Shown: piece after piece, positions 27,626 through 35,952 of the stretch
Layout: each line of letters starts with the position of its first letter
Numbering within the stretch: position 1 is the stretch's first letter
Source of the DNA: Chitinophaga pinensis
GTDB taxonomy: Bacteria; Bacteroidota; Bacteroidia; 2-12-FULL-35-15
Direction: 5' to 3'
Assembly (NCBI GenBank): GCA_945885475.1
Contig: CAMCYR010000007.1
Span: 1 to 64,000 of the forward strand
DNA length: 64,000 nucleotides
Made by a program: the position numbers and the translations under genes
Notes under the pieces: model-generated
Databases searched by the model: none
Seen by the model: the letters and a program-made list of their open reading frames with translations, nothing else
Told to the model about the DNA's origin: nothing

Positions 27626-28226
27626 AGAAACAATTTCTACAGGCTTTACGCTATTCGAAAAACTAGGTCCTAAATTTTTCATCCGCTTAGCAATAAACCT
27701 TGCTTCGGTATTTATTCTTATCCGATTTATTTATTTTCCGGCTTATAAAAACAGGGAGAACTTTTTTACCCTTTTTATATTCAACCTCATCATTTTCCTA
27801 ATCACATTTATCTTAAATAAATCGGATATGAGTATGGGTGCTGCATTTGGTCTCTTTGCGGTTTTTTCTATGCTGAGATACCGAACAGAAGGCATCTCCA
27901 CAAAAGACATGACCTACCTTTTCTTAGTAATTGCAATGGGATTGATCACTGCATTAAGTAAGGGGAACTGGATGGAGATCTCTTTCATCAATTTGATTAT
28001 CATCATCTTTACGTTTGCCCTGGAGACTAGCATTTTCATGAAAAAAGAAGTTTCTAAAAACGTTCAATATGAAAATATTGAAATGATAAAACCCGAATTC
28101 AGAAACGAGTTGATGGCTGATCTTGAAAATAGAATGGGTCTTAAAATAAACCGGATCTCCATCGGGAAAATTGATTTCCTTAAAGACACAGCCCTCATCA
28201 GAGTGTATTACTACGAGGCGAAATAA
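27600..28226 (+). CDS. DUF4956 membrane protein
   Basis: The 208-residue protein has about five hydrophobic segments (near 29-48, 57-73, 79-95, 104-118 and 124-140) and a soluble C-terminal region. GAAFGLFAVFSMLRYRTEGI is typical of the DUF4956 family. DUF4956 genes often sit next to VTC and CotH genes in diverse bacteria. A role as membrane partner or conduit for the polymerase has been suggested by this linkage but is inference here. The ATG at 27600 lies inside the VTC gene, which indicates translational coupling. Confidence 0.88.
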   Translation: MVLLQELTEETISTGFTLFEKLGPKFFIRLAINLASVFILIRFIYFPAYKNRENFFTLFIFNLIIFLITFILNKSDMSMGAAFGLFAVFSMLRYRTEGISTKDMTYLFLVIAMGLITALSKGNWMEISFINLIIIIFTFALETSIFMKKEVSKNVQYENIEMIKPEFRNELMADLENRMGLKINRISIGKIDFLKDTALIRVYYYEAK

Positions 28227-28257
28227 ATTATTTTATTCTATTTCCATTTATATTAAA

Positions 28258-28941
28258 ATGAAAAAGATTGCTTTTTTAATTATTCTTACAACAGGTATTT
28301 CATCCCACACATTCGCTCAAACGATAAATGACGCGGGACTCTGGTGTACATTTAATGTCGAAAAAAAGCTGACACAAAAATTCGGAGTTTTTCTGACGGA
28401 AGAATATCGCTTGAAAGAAAACTTTTCCAGAAACAATCTATTCTATACTGACCTGGGATTATTTTACAAACCCATTGATTTAATAAAAGTTTCACTCTCC
28501 TATCGTTGCATTCAAAAATTTCAACTTGATGAATCCATTAGTTTTCGCCACAGGATAACACTGGATATACTTTTAAAGAAAAAGATGGAGAAATTTGTGC
28601 TCTCCTTTCGTCAACGCCTACAAACAGAATACAGGAATGTTTATTCAAGTGAATTGGGAAGTATTCCTGAATGGTATACCCGAAGTAAATTGACGGTAAA
28701 ATATGATCTAGACAAACCAATTACTCCTTATGTGGCAGTAGAAATTAGATACCAGATCTATAATCCACGATCAGTTGAGGTTAATAAACTGTGGCACAGA
28801 GCAAGATTTATTGCCGGACTGGATTACAAGAGAAATGACATGCACACGTTTGGAGTCTATTATCTGATACAGCGAGAATGGAATGTATCCTCTCCTCAAA
28901 ATTTATACATTGTAGGATTAGAATATACTCTTTCGTTTTAA
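28258..28941 (+). CDS. DUF2490 outer-membrane protein
   Basis: The 227-residue protein from the ATG at 28258 has a signal peptide (to about HTFAQ) and a beta-barrel pattern of alternating strands, ending in LYIVGLEYTLSF with a terminal Phe as in many outer-membrane proteins. GLWCTFNVEKKLTQKFGVFL at the start, YRLKENFSRNN and the WHRARFIAGLDY region match the DUF2490 family. A longer frame starting at 28171 overlaps the DUF4956 gene and has no signal sequence, so the internal ATG was taken. It closes the plus-strand block and converges on ispF with 6 bases between them. Confidence 0.82.
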   Translation: MKKIAFLIILTTGISSHTFAQTINDAGLWCTFNVEKKLTQKFGVFLTEEYRLKENFSRNNLFYTDLGLFYKPIDLIKVSLSYRCIQKFQLDESISFRHRITLDILLKKKMEKFVLSFRQRLQTEYRNVYSSELGSIPEWYTRSKLTVKYDLDKPITPYVAVEIRYQIYNPRSVEVNKLWHRARFIAGLDYKRNDMHTFGVYYLIQREWNVSSPQNLYIVGLEYTLSF

Positions 28942-28947
28942 AAATTT

Positions 28948-29427
28948 TTATTGTTTCTGAATAAGTGCAACGGCATACGCACAAACACCATCCTCACGTC
29001 CTACATAACCCATCTTTTCGTTTGTAGTCGCTTTTATTCCGATATCATTCACCTCCACGTTTAAAATAGTAGACAATGTTTTTTTCATTTCATCAATATG
29101 CGGATTGATTTTGGGTTGTTCCAATACTAAGGTACAATCAATATTTCCGATTGAATAACCTTCTTTTTTTAGCAATTGACTTACTCGATCCAATAATATT
29201 TTACTATCGATCCCTTTAAATTCCGAAGCGGTATCCGGAAAATGAAATCCAATATCACGCATTCCGGCAGCACCCAAGAGTGCATCACAAATGGCGTGAA
29301 TTAAGACATCTGCATCCGAATGGCCAACAGCACCTTTTGTATGAGCAAGTTTAATTCCACCTAGCCATAAATCATTTCCATCTTTTAATTGATGAACATC
29401 AAATCCGAAACCTACACGTATTTTCAT
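28948..29427 (-). CDS. ispF: 2-C-methyl-D-erythritol 2,4-cyclodiphosphate synthase
   Basis: IspF closes the cyclic diphosphate in the MEP pathway to isoprenoids. The 159-residue protein is standard length. The metal site is visible as GFGFDVHQL (Asp and His) and the later conserved HSDADVLIHAICDALLGAAG, with FPDT and KATTNEKMGYVGR as further family motifs. It follows porV on the same strand but a terminator (29443-29476) lies between them, so it probably has its own transcript. Confidence 0.96.
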   Translation of the reverse strand: MKIRVGFGFDVHQLKDGNDLWLGGIKLAHTKGAVGHSDADVLIHAICDALLGAAGMRDIGFHFPDTASEFKGIDSKILLDRVSQLLKKEGYSIGNIDCTLVLEQPKINPHIDEMKKTLSTILNVEVNDIGIKATTNEKMGYVGREDGVCAYAVALIQKQ

Positions 29428-29442
29428 AGTACTTAATTATTA

Positions 29443-29476
29443 AAAAAATACCCATATTCTTTTAGGTGAATATGGG
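29443..29476 (-). terminator. Rho-independent terminator after porV
   Basis: On the minus strand GAATATGGG and CCCATATTC arms (29451-29459 and 29468-29476, with one further pair possible) enclose an 8-base loop and are followed by a T tract (29443-29449). It lies 24 bases after the porV stop. Confidence 0.8.
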
Positions 29477-29499
29477 CATCTGCAATTAGTTCATTTATA

Positions 29500-30774
29500 T
29501 TATTCTGTTTTTGATTCTTCTTTATTCTGATCTTTAAATGCGTCAAAGTCAAATGTAAGGGTGAATCGCAAAGTATTTTCTAAAGGATTACGTTGTTGGG
29601 TCGGAATCAAATACGCGAAATCCAAACCAAAAACATTATACCTTACACCGGCACCAATCGTAAAAAACTGACGGTTACCTTTGGTAGGATGCTCATAAAA
29701 ATATCCAGCACGAATCGCAAACAAATGGTTGTACCAATATTCTAATCCAACGGAATAGTTGATCTCTCTTAACTCTTCTTTTCCACCACCAGGTGCATCA
29801 CTGAATGAGCCAAACATTCCTTCGGCAACACCTCTGTTTGGATCCTTACCTGAAGCAATAATCGGATTCCCATCAGCATCTGTTGCAACCTCTCCCGTTG
29901 TTACACCATTGGTATCCACTTTATACTTAAACGTAGGTGGAGTTGGCACCATTAATTTATTGATATCCGCCAAAATAGAAATGGAATTATAATCATCCAG
30001 ATCCACATTTAACGATCCGCCTATGCGTAAATTGATCGGAATAAAGTCATCACTATTTTTATCTCCTCTGTCAGAATATGACATTTTATTTCCGATATTA
30101 GAAATATTAAGTCCGAAAGCAACAATCGCTTTTTTATCCGCTAACTTTACTTTGTCTTTCTTATACAATACAGAAAGATCAACACCTACAGCACGTCCTG
30201 GCTTCGTTTGAGCACTTTCAACAAGCGCATTTCCTGTTAAATTAGAATTAATGTAACGCACAGCACCACCTACTGAAAAAGTCTTTGACAACTTTGTAGC
30301 ATAAGCAATATCAATTGAGAATTCGTTCGGACGAAATTGCCCGGTTGTTTGTCCGTTCGCATCTGTAAATGTAATATCACCTAATGAAAAATAACGAAGA
30401 GAAGCGCCTATCGTTCCACGCTTTTTTAACTTATAAAAACCGGTAATGTATGCTAAATTAATATCCGGAACCAAGGCTCTCAACCACGGAGTATAAGAAA
30501 CACCGAAGCCCATCTTTTTATTAGCGAAAGCAAGTTTGGCAGCATTCCAATGAATTGCGTTCACATCATTTAATGATGCGCATCCAACATCTCCCATTCC
30601 ACCGGCTCTTGAATCAGGAGTGATCAACAAAAACGGAACAGCAGTTGTAATTGTATTCAACTGAAGTTCTTCCGCTCTTTGACTGGAACTCGATTGTGCT
30701 TTAATGCCTGTTCCAACAATAAAAGCGATAGCAAATAAAATACTGTTCTTGCCGTTTGCTCTAATATCCATCAT
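29500..30774 (-). CDS. porV: T9SS outer-membrane protein PorV (LptO)
   Basis: PorV is the outer-membrane shuttle that carries type IX cargo from the translocon to the sortase PorU. The 424-residue protein has a signal peptide (to about GIKAQ), then the conserved ITTAVPFLLITPDSRAGGMGDVG start of the mature barrel, FHW-type sequence DVNAIHWNAAKLAF, and a FadL-like barrel ending in LRFTLTFDFDAF. Either of two adjacent ATG codons (30774 or 30771) may be used. It follows porU by 36 bases and forms a unit with it, closed by the terminator at 29443-29476. Confidence 0.95.
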   Translation of the reverse strand: MMDIRANGKNSILFAIAFIVGTGIKAQSSSSQRAEELQLNTITTAVPFLLITPDSRAGGMGDVGCASLNDVNAIHWNAAKLAFANKKMGFGVSYTPWLRALVPDINLAYITGFYKLKKRGTIGASLRYFSLGDITFTDANGQTTGQFRPNEFSIDIAYATKLSKTFSVGGAVRYINSNLTGNALVESAQTKPGRAVGVDLSVLYKKDKVKLADKKAIVAFGLNISNIGNKMSYSDRGDKNSDDFIPINLRIGGSLNVDLDDYNSISILADINKLMVPTPPTFKYKVDTNGVTTGEVATDADGNPIIASGKDPNRGVAEGMFGSFSDAPGGGKEELREINYSVGLEYWYNHLFAIRAGYFYEHPTKGNRQFFTIGAGVRYNVFGLDFAYLIPTQQRNPLENTLRFTLTFDFDAFKDQNKEESKTE

Positions 30775-30810
30775 TCTATTTTTCGTTTTTAAGGATTGCT
30801 AATGTACTAA

Positions 30811-33800
30811 TTAATTTAAAATAACAAGTTTTTCATATTTTTCTGCTGTAGCGCCTTCACTTGTTTTCACTTTTATTCTATAAATATAAACTCCTTTGCC
30901 GATTTTATCTCCGAAATCATCTCGCCCATCCCATTCTATAGGATCAGATCGAAATCCTTCGGTTGTCACAAACTGATCAATATTTTTCACCAACTTCCCT
31001 GAAACAGTAAAAATTTGAACCTGCACATCTAAAACCTGACAACATTGATTTTGTTCAAAATAAAACTGTGTTCTTGTTGTAAACGGATTCGGATAGTTCA
31101 ACACATGACTCAATGCTAATTCCGCTGACCGTGCAACAATAAACTCCGTATACGACTGACTTGAGTTATTATACACATCCCATACTTTTAAACTCAAGGT
31201 GTGTTTCCCTTCGCTTAATTCAGAAAAAGGATAGCGAATCGTACCGCTTTTGTAACTATTCAGATCAGCCTGATAATAATCGTTCAGCACAACTGAATTT
31301 TCGGTATTCGCATCCAACACAGCAGTGATATCATGACCAATACCATTTCCAACAGTGTTTACCCCATTTTCATCTTTTAAAATTGCAAACAAATCAGGTG
31401 TCTCATCCGTTAAACCACCAAAAACAAATTTCGTGTCATTTAAAAACAAATCAACGGAAGGACCTGCATTATCAGCCAAGGCAGAATCATTCGAGCCACC
31501 AATGATTACTTTTTCGTAAAAACCGTTTGCATCTTCAGTACCATTTTCAGCATAATAACTAATTCGCCCGATACCAAATTGATACGCAATATCTTTAGGA
31601 ACAACAAAAGAAAATTTAAACGCACCATTTGTTACGCTGGCTTTTCCTTTGTACAAAATATTTTTTTGAATTCCAAAAGTATATGGAGGACTGGATGCAC
31701 CGTCATTTGAAAGAGTAGTAATGTTTTGTGATTTATCAAATACTGTAGGGTAGATCACACCATTGTATGCATTAAGAATTGCACCTCCGCTATTTCTTAC
31801 GAATCCGCTGATTGTAACTAATGAAAGGGCTTTCAATGTATCCGAACTGCTTATTGAAACTGGAATAGAATTTACTGTATCCGTAGAAACTTCGTATTTA
31901 GGATATGCGAGTGTTAATGCAGGGTCGCCAAGCAAAGCAAAATTTCGACTGTTTACGGAATTGCCGCCCGGCTCGGTTTTTATATGTTGATACAAATCAC
32001 CTAAGCGTGGCATTTTACCATTAACCGGAACGAATGCTTTTTCATAAAAATCGCGGTTCACAATAAAGTTTCCGGAAGCAAAAACCAATCGGACTGTTGT
32101 CAATAAGGCTATTCCTCCACCAGCAGGATTCAGGATCACATACTCACCTGCGGAAACTCTTTCCGGGTCATCGTAACGACTAAACTCACACGTAGCAGTA
32201 ATAAACAGAGGAAGATTATTATAATTTTTCCAGTTATTAATTGTCGAAACTTCAATTACCCGCTCATGCGCCAAGCCCACTTCACCTCCGTGACCCGTAT
32301 AATTCATAATCAAACAACCTTTTTCAATACGATTGTCAATTGCAGCTGTAGCTGTGGGAAAACGATTACCACCGGGAGTTGCTTCCTGCTTATACGCATC
32401 CATATATATTTTATCGACATTAAAGTCGCTGGCAGCAGTATCAACCATCGTTGCCAATTTATTAGCATCCATCTGATGTAATCCGCCATCTTCATCGTCT
32501 GCAATAAAACAAACAACATTTCGCCAATCTCCGAAAGGAGATTTGGAAGATAGATTAGAGCAACCATTATTGGTTGTAGAAGGAGAAAAACCTGTTTTAG
32601 TATAATCCAAAACTTTATTAAGAACCGTTGCAGACTCCATTCTGTTTCTTACAGGAAAACGTCCGATCCCAATATCTACAGCATCACTAGCCGTCCAAAG
32701 CCCTTCCGAATCATCTAACAAACCATAAAAATCATCCGAAACATACGAGTTTGTTAAAACTGTAGAATTAAACGATTGATAAGTAGGAATATAGTTTGTA
32801 TTGCTACCCGATTGTTTTTTATTATTATAGGAACCATCACCGTACATCAATAAGTATTGAGGTAACTCTCCGGCCACTGCCGCTTTATCATAAAACATTT
32901 TTACAAAATCTCGAATCGCAGAGATGTCCTGTGCTCCTGAAGAAAACTCATTATAAATTTGCTGAGGAGTAACTACAATTGTTGAAAGCGTATCAACACT
33001 TTCGTGATGCGCAGCCAACTGAAGTGCATCGGAGTAAAAATCAGGATGTGCAACAATAATAAAATCCTTATCCGCCAAAGCATGCAAATCCTGATTGGCG
33101 ACTGTTCCGGATATACCCGGAGTCAGATAACTGTTTCCATTATGTGCAACAAATTCTTTCAGGGTATCCGAAGGAAGTGTAAAGTCATATGTTGATCCGG
33201 ATACATTTAATGTTTGAAGAAAAACGTTTGTTGGTTCTGTAACATCCCAGATCTGAACAGAAGTAGGACTGACAAGAGAATATTTAGAGACATTTCCAGC
33301 ACCTACAGCTTGGGCATCGCGGAAGAGCATCTGATCTCCGGACATTGTGAGTTGCCGTCTCGCATTGACTTCAATATAATCTAACCAAGCCAATGCATCT
33401 GAACTCAACTTTGTAACATTAACAACAACAGAAGGGCTAGTAGGATTAAACGAATAACAGCTTGAACCAATAATTGCATAATCGCTGTAATAATCACCAG
33501 GAGTCGACCCAATTATAATATTGGTACTGCCTGTTTGACTTGCCACCGAATAATTTGCTGAAGAAGTTAGATCGCGGGAAGCGATACTCGCTTTAACACT
33601 TGTAGGAGCAGCTCCGTCAATATTTGGGAAACTGAATGCAAAATTATAGGAAGAAATATTATCAAACAGTTCACCAAACCATTGCCGTCCAGATTTAATG
33701 AAATTCACATAGTTGTTTTCATGAAATCCATAATCATCAAATGAGGTAACATTATTAGTAACGGTAGCCATTGAAGATGCTTGATTCTGAATACGTTTAC

Positions 33801-34695
33801 CTGCCCCCAGATCAATCGTAATAAAATAATAAGCCGAATCGGAATACAGATTCAGTTTATGCGAAAACTTGGGACAGCTCGATGGGTTATAAGACCAGGT
33901 TTGAGGACCCTTACCATAAAACAAAACATAGTCCGATACATCAAAAACACCATCCGTTTCACCTTGCACAAAAATGGCATTTTCAACCAGATCATCCTTG
34001 CGCGCAATCGAATTTAATTCGGGTAGCATCCCTCCACCATTCCCATAAATTCTGATATTCTGAGGATTAAGGGTAGAAACATCAATTCCCAAATTTTGAA
34101 AAAAGGAATAGGACAACTTATAGATCCCGTCTTTTGAAAGACCCACTTTATACCAATTACCTGTCTGCAGTACCGAATTTGAAGCATATATACGCGGGGC
34201 TCGTGAAGCGGCTTTCACAGATGACCCATCATATAAAACTGAAACGTCAAAGGCGATCAGTTTCTCAAACTTACCAGAACCCAAATTTTTTCGAATTGGA
34301 ATGAAAGAATAAACACCATAATTCTGCTTTTTCGAAGTAGAAATGGAAACATCCACCTTTATATCTGATAAAATCAAAGAAGGATCCTTTATTATAGAAG
34401 ACTCTTCTTCGGTTAAGGGCTCAAATACCTGATTAAGTAACGAAACAGTGAAGCCTATATTATTTCCTGATAAAGCTACCTTCTGAGAAAAACGAGGTAA
34501 AAAAGCATCCTCAAACACAAATTGAGCACCTGAAAAATTCAAAAATTTCTGGGTGATATTTTCTGAAGGCTTAACAGAACCTAATGTTTGCCAAGCGATC
34601 GTAAATTGTGACGACTGTTTTGGAGCATATTTTGACTGACCTAAAACAGGAACTCCCAAAACAACTATAAGAAAGAATAAAATTAGAACACGCAT
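30811..34695 (-). CDS. porU: T9SS C-terminal signal peptidase/sortase PorU
   Basis: PorU is a gingipain-type (C25) cysteine peptidase at the cell surface that removes the sorting domain of type IX cargo and attaches the protein to its anchor. The 1294-residue protein has a signal peptide, an N-terminal beta-rich region (to about 500), the C25 domain with its catalytic His in NYTGHGGEVG near residue 803 and Cys in FITATCEFSRYDDP near 836, Ig-like modules, and its own C-terminal domain (NYPNPFTTRTQFYF ... KGVYIYRIKVKT). The ATG at 34695 (MRVLILFFLIV) replaces an upstream TTG. A -7-like TAAATTTG lies at 34716-34723. Confidence 0.95.
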   Translation of the reverse strand: MRVLILFFLIVVLGVPVLGQSKYAPKQSSQFTIAWQTLGSVKPSENITQKFLNFSGAQFVFEDAFLPRFSQKVALSGNNIGFTVSLLNQVFEPLTEEESSIIKDPSLILSDIKVDVSISTSKKQNYGVYSFIPIRKNLGSGKFEKLIAFDVSVLYDGSSVKAASRAPRIYASNSVLQTGNWYKVGLSKDGIYKLSYSFFQNLGIDVSTLNPQNIRIYGNGGGMLPELNSIARKDDLVENAIFVQGETDGVFDVSDYVLFYGKGPQTWSYNPSSCPKFSHKLNLYSDSAYYFITIDLGAGKRIQNQASSMATVTNNVTSFDDYGFHENNYVNFIKSGRQWFGELFDNISSYNFAFSFPNIDGAAPTSVKASIASRDLTSSANYSVASQTGSTNIIIGSTPGDYYSDYAIIGSSCYSFNPTSPSVVVNVTKLSSDALAWLDYIEVNARRQLTMSGDQMLFRDAQAVGAGNVSKYSLVSPTSVQIWDVTEPTNVFLQTLNVSGSTYDFTLPSDTLKEFVAHNGNSYLTPGISGTVANQDLHALADKDFIIVAHPDFYSDALQLAAHHESVDTLSTIVVTPQQIYNEFSSGAQDISAIRDFVKMFYDKAAVAGELPQYLLMYGDGSYNNKKQSGSNTNYIPTYQSFNSTVLTNSYVSDDFYGLLDDSEGLWTASDAVDIGIGRFPVRNRMESATVLNKVLDYTKTGFSPSTTNNGCSNLSSKSPFGDWRNVVCFIADDEDGGLHQMDANKLATMVDTAASDFNVDKIYMDAYKQEATPGGNRFPTATAAIDNRIEKGCLIMNYTGHGGEVGLAHERVIEVSTINNWKNYNNLPLFITATCEFSRYDDPERVSAGEYVILNPAGGGIALLTTVRLVFASGNFIVNRDFYEKAFVPVNGKMPRLGDLYQHIKTEPGGNSVNSRNFALLGDPALTLAYPKYEVSTDTVNSIPVSISSSDTLKALSLVTISGFVRNSGGAILNAYNGVIYPTVFDKSQNITTLSNDGASSPPYTFGIQKNILYKGKASVTNGAFKFSFVVPKDIAYQFGIGRISYYAENGTEDANGFYEKVIIGGSNDSALADNAGPSVDLFLNDTKFVFGGLTDETPDLFAILKDENGVNTVGNGIGHDITAVLDANTENSVVLNDYYQADLNSYKSGTIRYPFSELSEGKHTLSLKVWDVYNNSSQSYTEFIVARSAELALSHVLNYPNPFTTRTQFYFEQNQCCQVLDVQVQIFTVSGKLVKNIDQFVTTEGFRSDPIEWDGRDDFGDKIGKGVYIYRIKVKTSEGATAEKYEKLVILN

Positions 34696-34715
34696 ATAAT
34701 TCAATAATTAGATTT

Positions 34716-34723
34716 CAAATTTA
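34716..34723 (-). promoter_or_regulatory. Possible -7 element for porU-porV
   Basis: TAAATTTG on the minus strand lies 20 bases before the porU ATG. No clear TTG lies 19-20 bases further upstream, so only the -7 part is supported. Confidence 0.35.
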
Positions 34724-34744
34724 GTTAAAAATGGGCATTTATTA

Positions 34745-34774
34745 TTGATTGTAATCATTTTTTATATAGATTTG
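34745..34774 (+). promoter_or_regulatory. Promoter for the porP/sprF-like gene
   Basis: TTG (34745-34747), 19 bases, TAGATTTG (34767-34774) fits the Bacteroidota consensus. The start codon at 34917 follows about 140 bases later, so the transcript would have a long leader. Confidence 0.5.
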
Positions 34775-34916
34775 TGTATGAAATATCTTTATAAAAGCTT
34801 TTGAAGAACGCATTTTTTGGCTGTATATTGCCTTTAAAATAAAAATAATGCCTCTAAAATGAAACATTTAAGGAAATATTTATGTATACTTGTATCCCAT
34901 TAAAAACAGAGTTATT

Positions 34917-35873
34917 ATGTTAAAACGCTTCGTTTTAATTTTATTAGTTGTATTTTCATTTGGATTCAGCGAAAAACTATTTGCTCAAGACCCTGAATTT
35001 ACTCAATTCTACGCCAATCCTTTGTACCTCAATCCGGCATTCGCTGGAACAGCTCGATGCCCGAGAATTAATTTAAATTACCGGAATCAATGGCCGAATA
35101 TTTCCGGAACATATGTAACGTACTCTGCATCATATGATCAGCATGTCGATAAAATTGCGGGTGGATTCGGACTTTTAGTTACGAATGATAAGGCGGGACA
35201 AGGGACATTAACAACTACGAATATTTCTGCGATGTACTCTTACCAATTGAACATTAGTCGTGAGTTCTCGATGAAATTTGGTTTTCAGGGTACTTATTTT
35301 CAGAAAAGTATCGATTGGAGTAAACTCACTTTTGGTGATATGATTGATGAACGGAGAGGATTTGTTTACAATACAAATGAAGTACCCGGAGTTTCAAAAA
35401 AGGCAAATGTCGATTTATCTGCTGGAATCTTAGGATATAGTAAACGTTATTTCTTCGGTGCAGCTTTCCACCATTTAACACAACCCGATGAGGGACTTAT
35501 CGGACCAAGTAAATTACCTTTAAAAATTACAGGGCACGCAGGAGCGGTTCTTCCTGTAGGTGATAAAGGAAACGAAACGTATATTTCTCCAAACATCTTA
35601 TACCAAAAACAACAGGATTTTCAGCAGTTGAATTTAGGTGTTTATGTTGTGAGAGGTGCAATTGTTGGTGGACTTTGGTATCGTAACCAGGATTCATTTA
35701 TTGCACTTATCGGATTCCAACAGCATTTTTTTAAAGTTGGATACAGCTATGATGTAACTGTTTCGAAACTTACGAATGCAACAGCAGGTTCTCATGAAAT
35801 TTCTTTTTCATTACAATTTGAATGTAAGCCCAAGAAGAAAAAATTCAGAACGGTTAGTTGTCCTTCGTTCTAA
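34917..35873 (+). CDS. PorP/SprF-family T9SS outer-membrane protein
   Basis: PorP/SprF proteins are small barrels that support secretion or surface attachment of particular type IX cargo, usually beside a large type B cargo gene. This 318-residue protein has a signal peptide (to about KLFAQ) and the family signature DPEFTQFYANPLYLNPAFAG with RCPRINLNYRNQWP, and FEISFSLQFECKP-like strands at the end. The ATG at 34917 (MLKRFVLIL) is taken in place of an upstream TTG. It is divergent from porU and followed 79 bases later by gldJ, an arrangement that groups three T9SS functions. Confidence 0.9.
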   Translation: MLKRFVLILLVVFSFGFSEKLFAQDPEFTQFYANPLYLNPAFAGTARCPRINLNYRNQWPNISGTYVTYSASYDQHVDKIAGGFGLLVTNDKAGQGTLTTTNISAMYSYQLNISREFSMKFGFQGTYFQKSIDWSKLTFGDMIDERRGFVYNTNEVPGVSKKANVDLSAGILGYSKRYFFGAAFHHLTQPDEGLIGPSKLPLKITGHAGAVLPVGDKGNETYISPNILYQKQQDFQQLNLGVYVVRGAIVGGLWYRNQDSFIALIGFQQHFFKVGYSYDVTVSKLTNATAGSHEISFSLQFECKPKKKKFRTVSCPSF

Positions 35874-35952
35874 AAAATATTCATAGACACAATTTAATAT
35901 TTAATTTATAGTTAATTAGGAATACGCTTATTTACAAACTAAAACAAACGAA

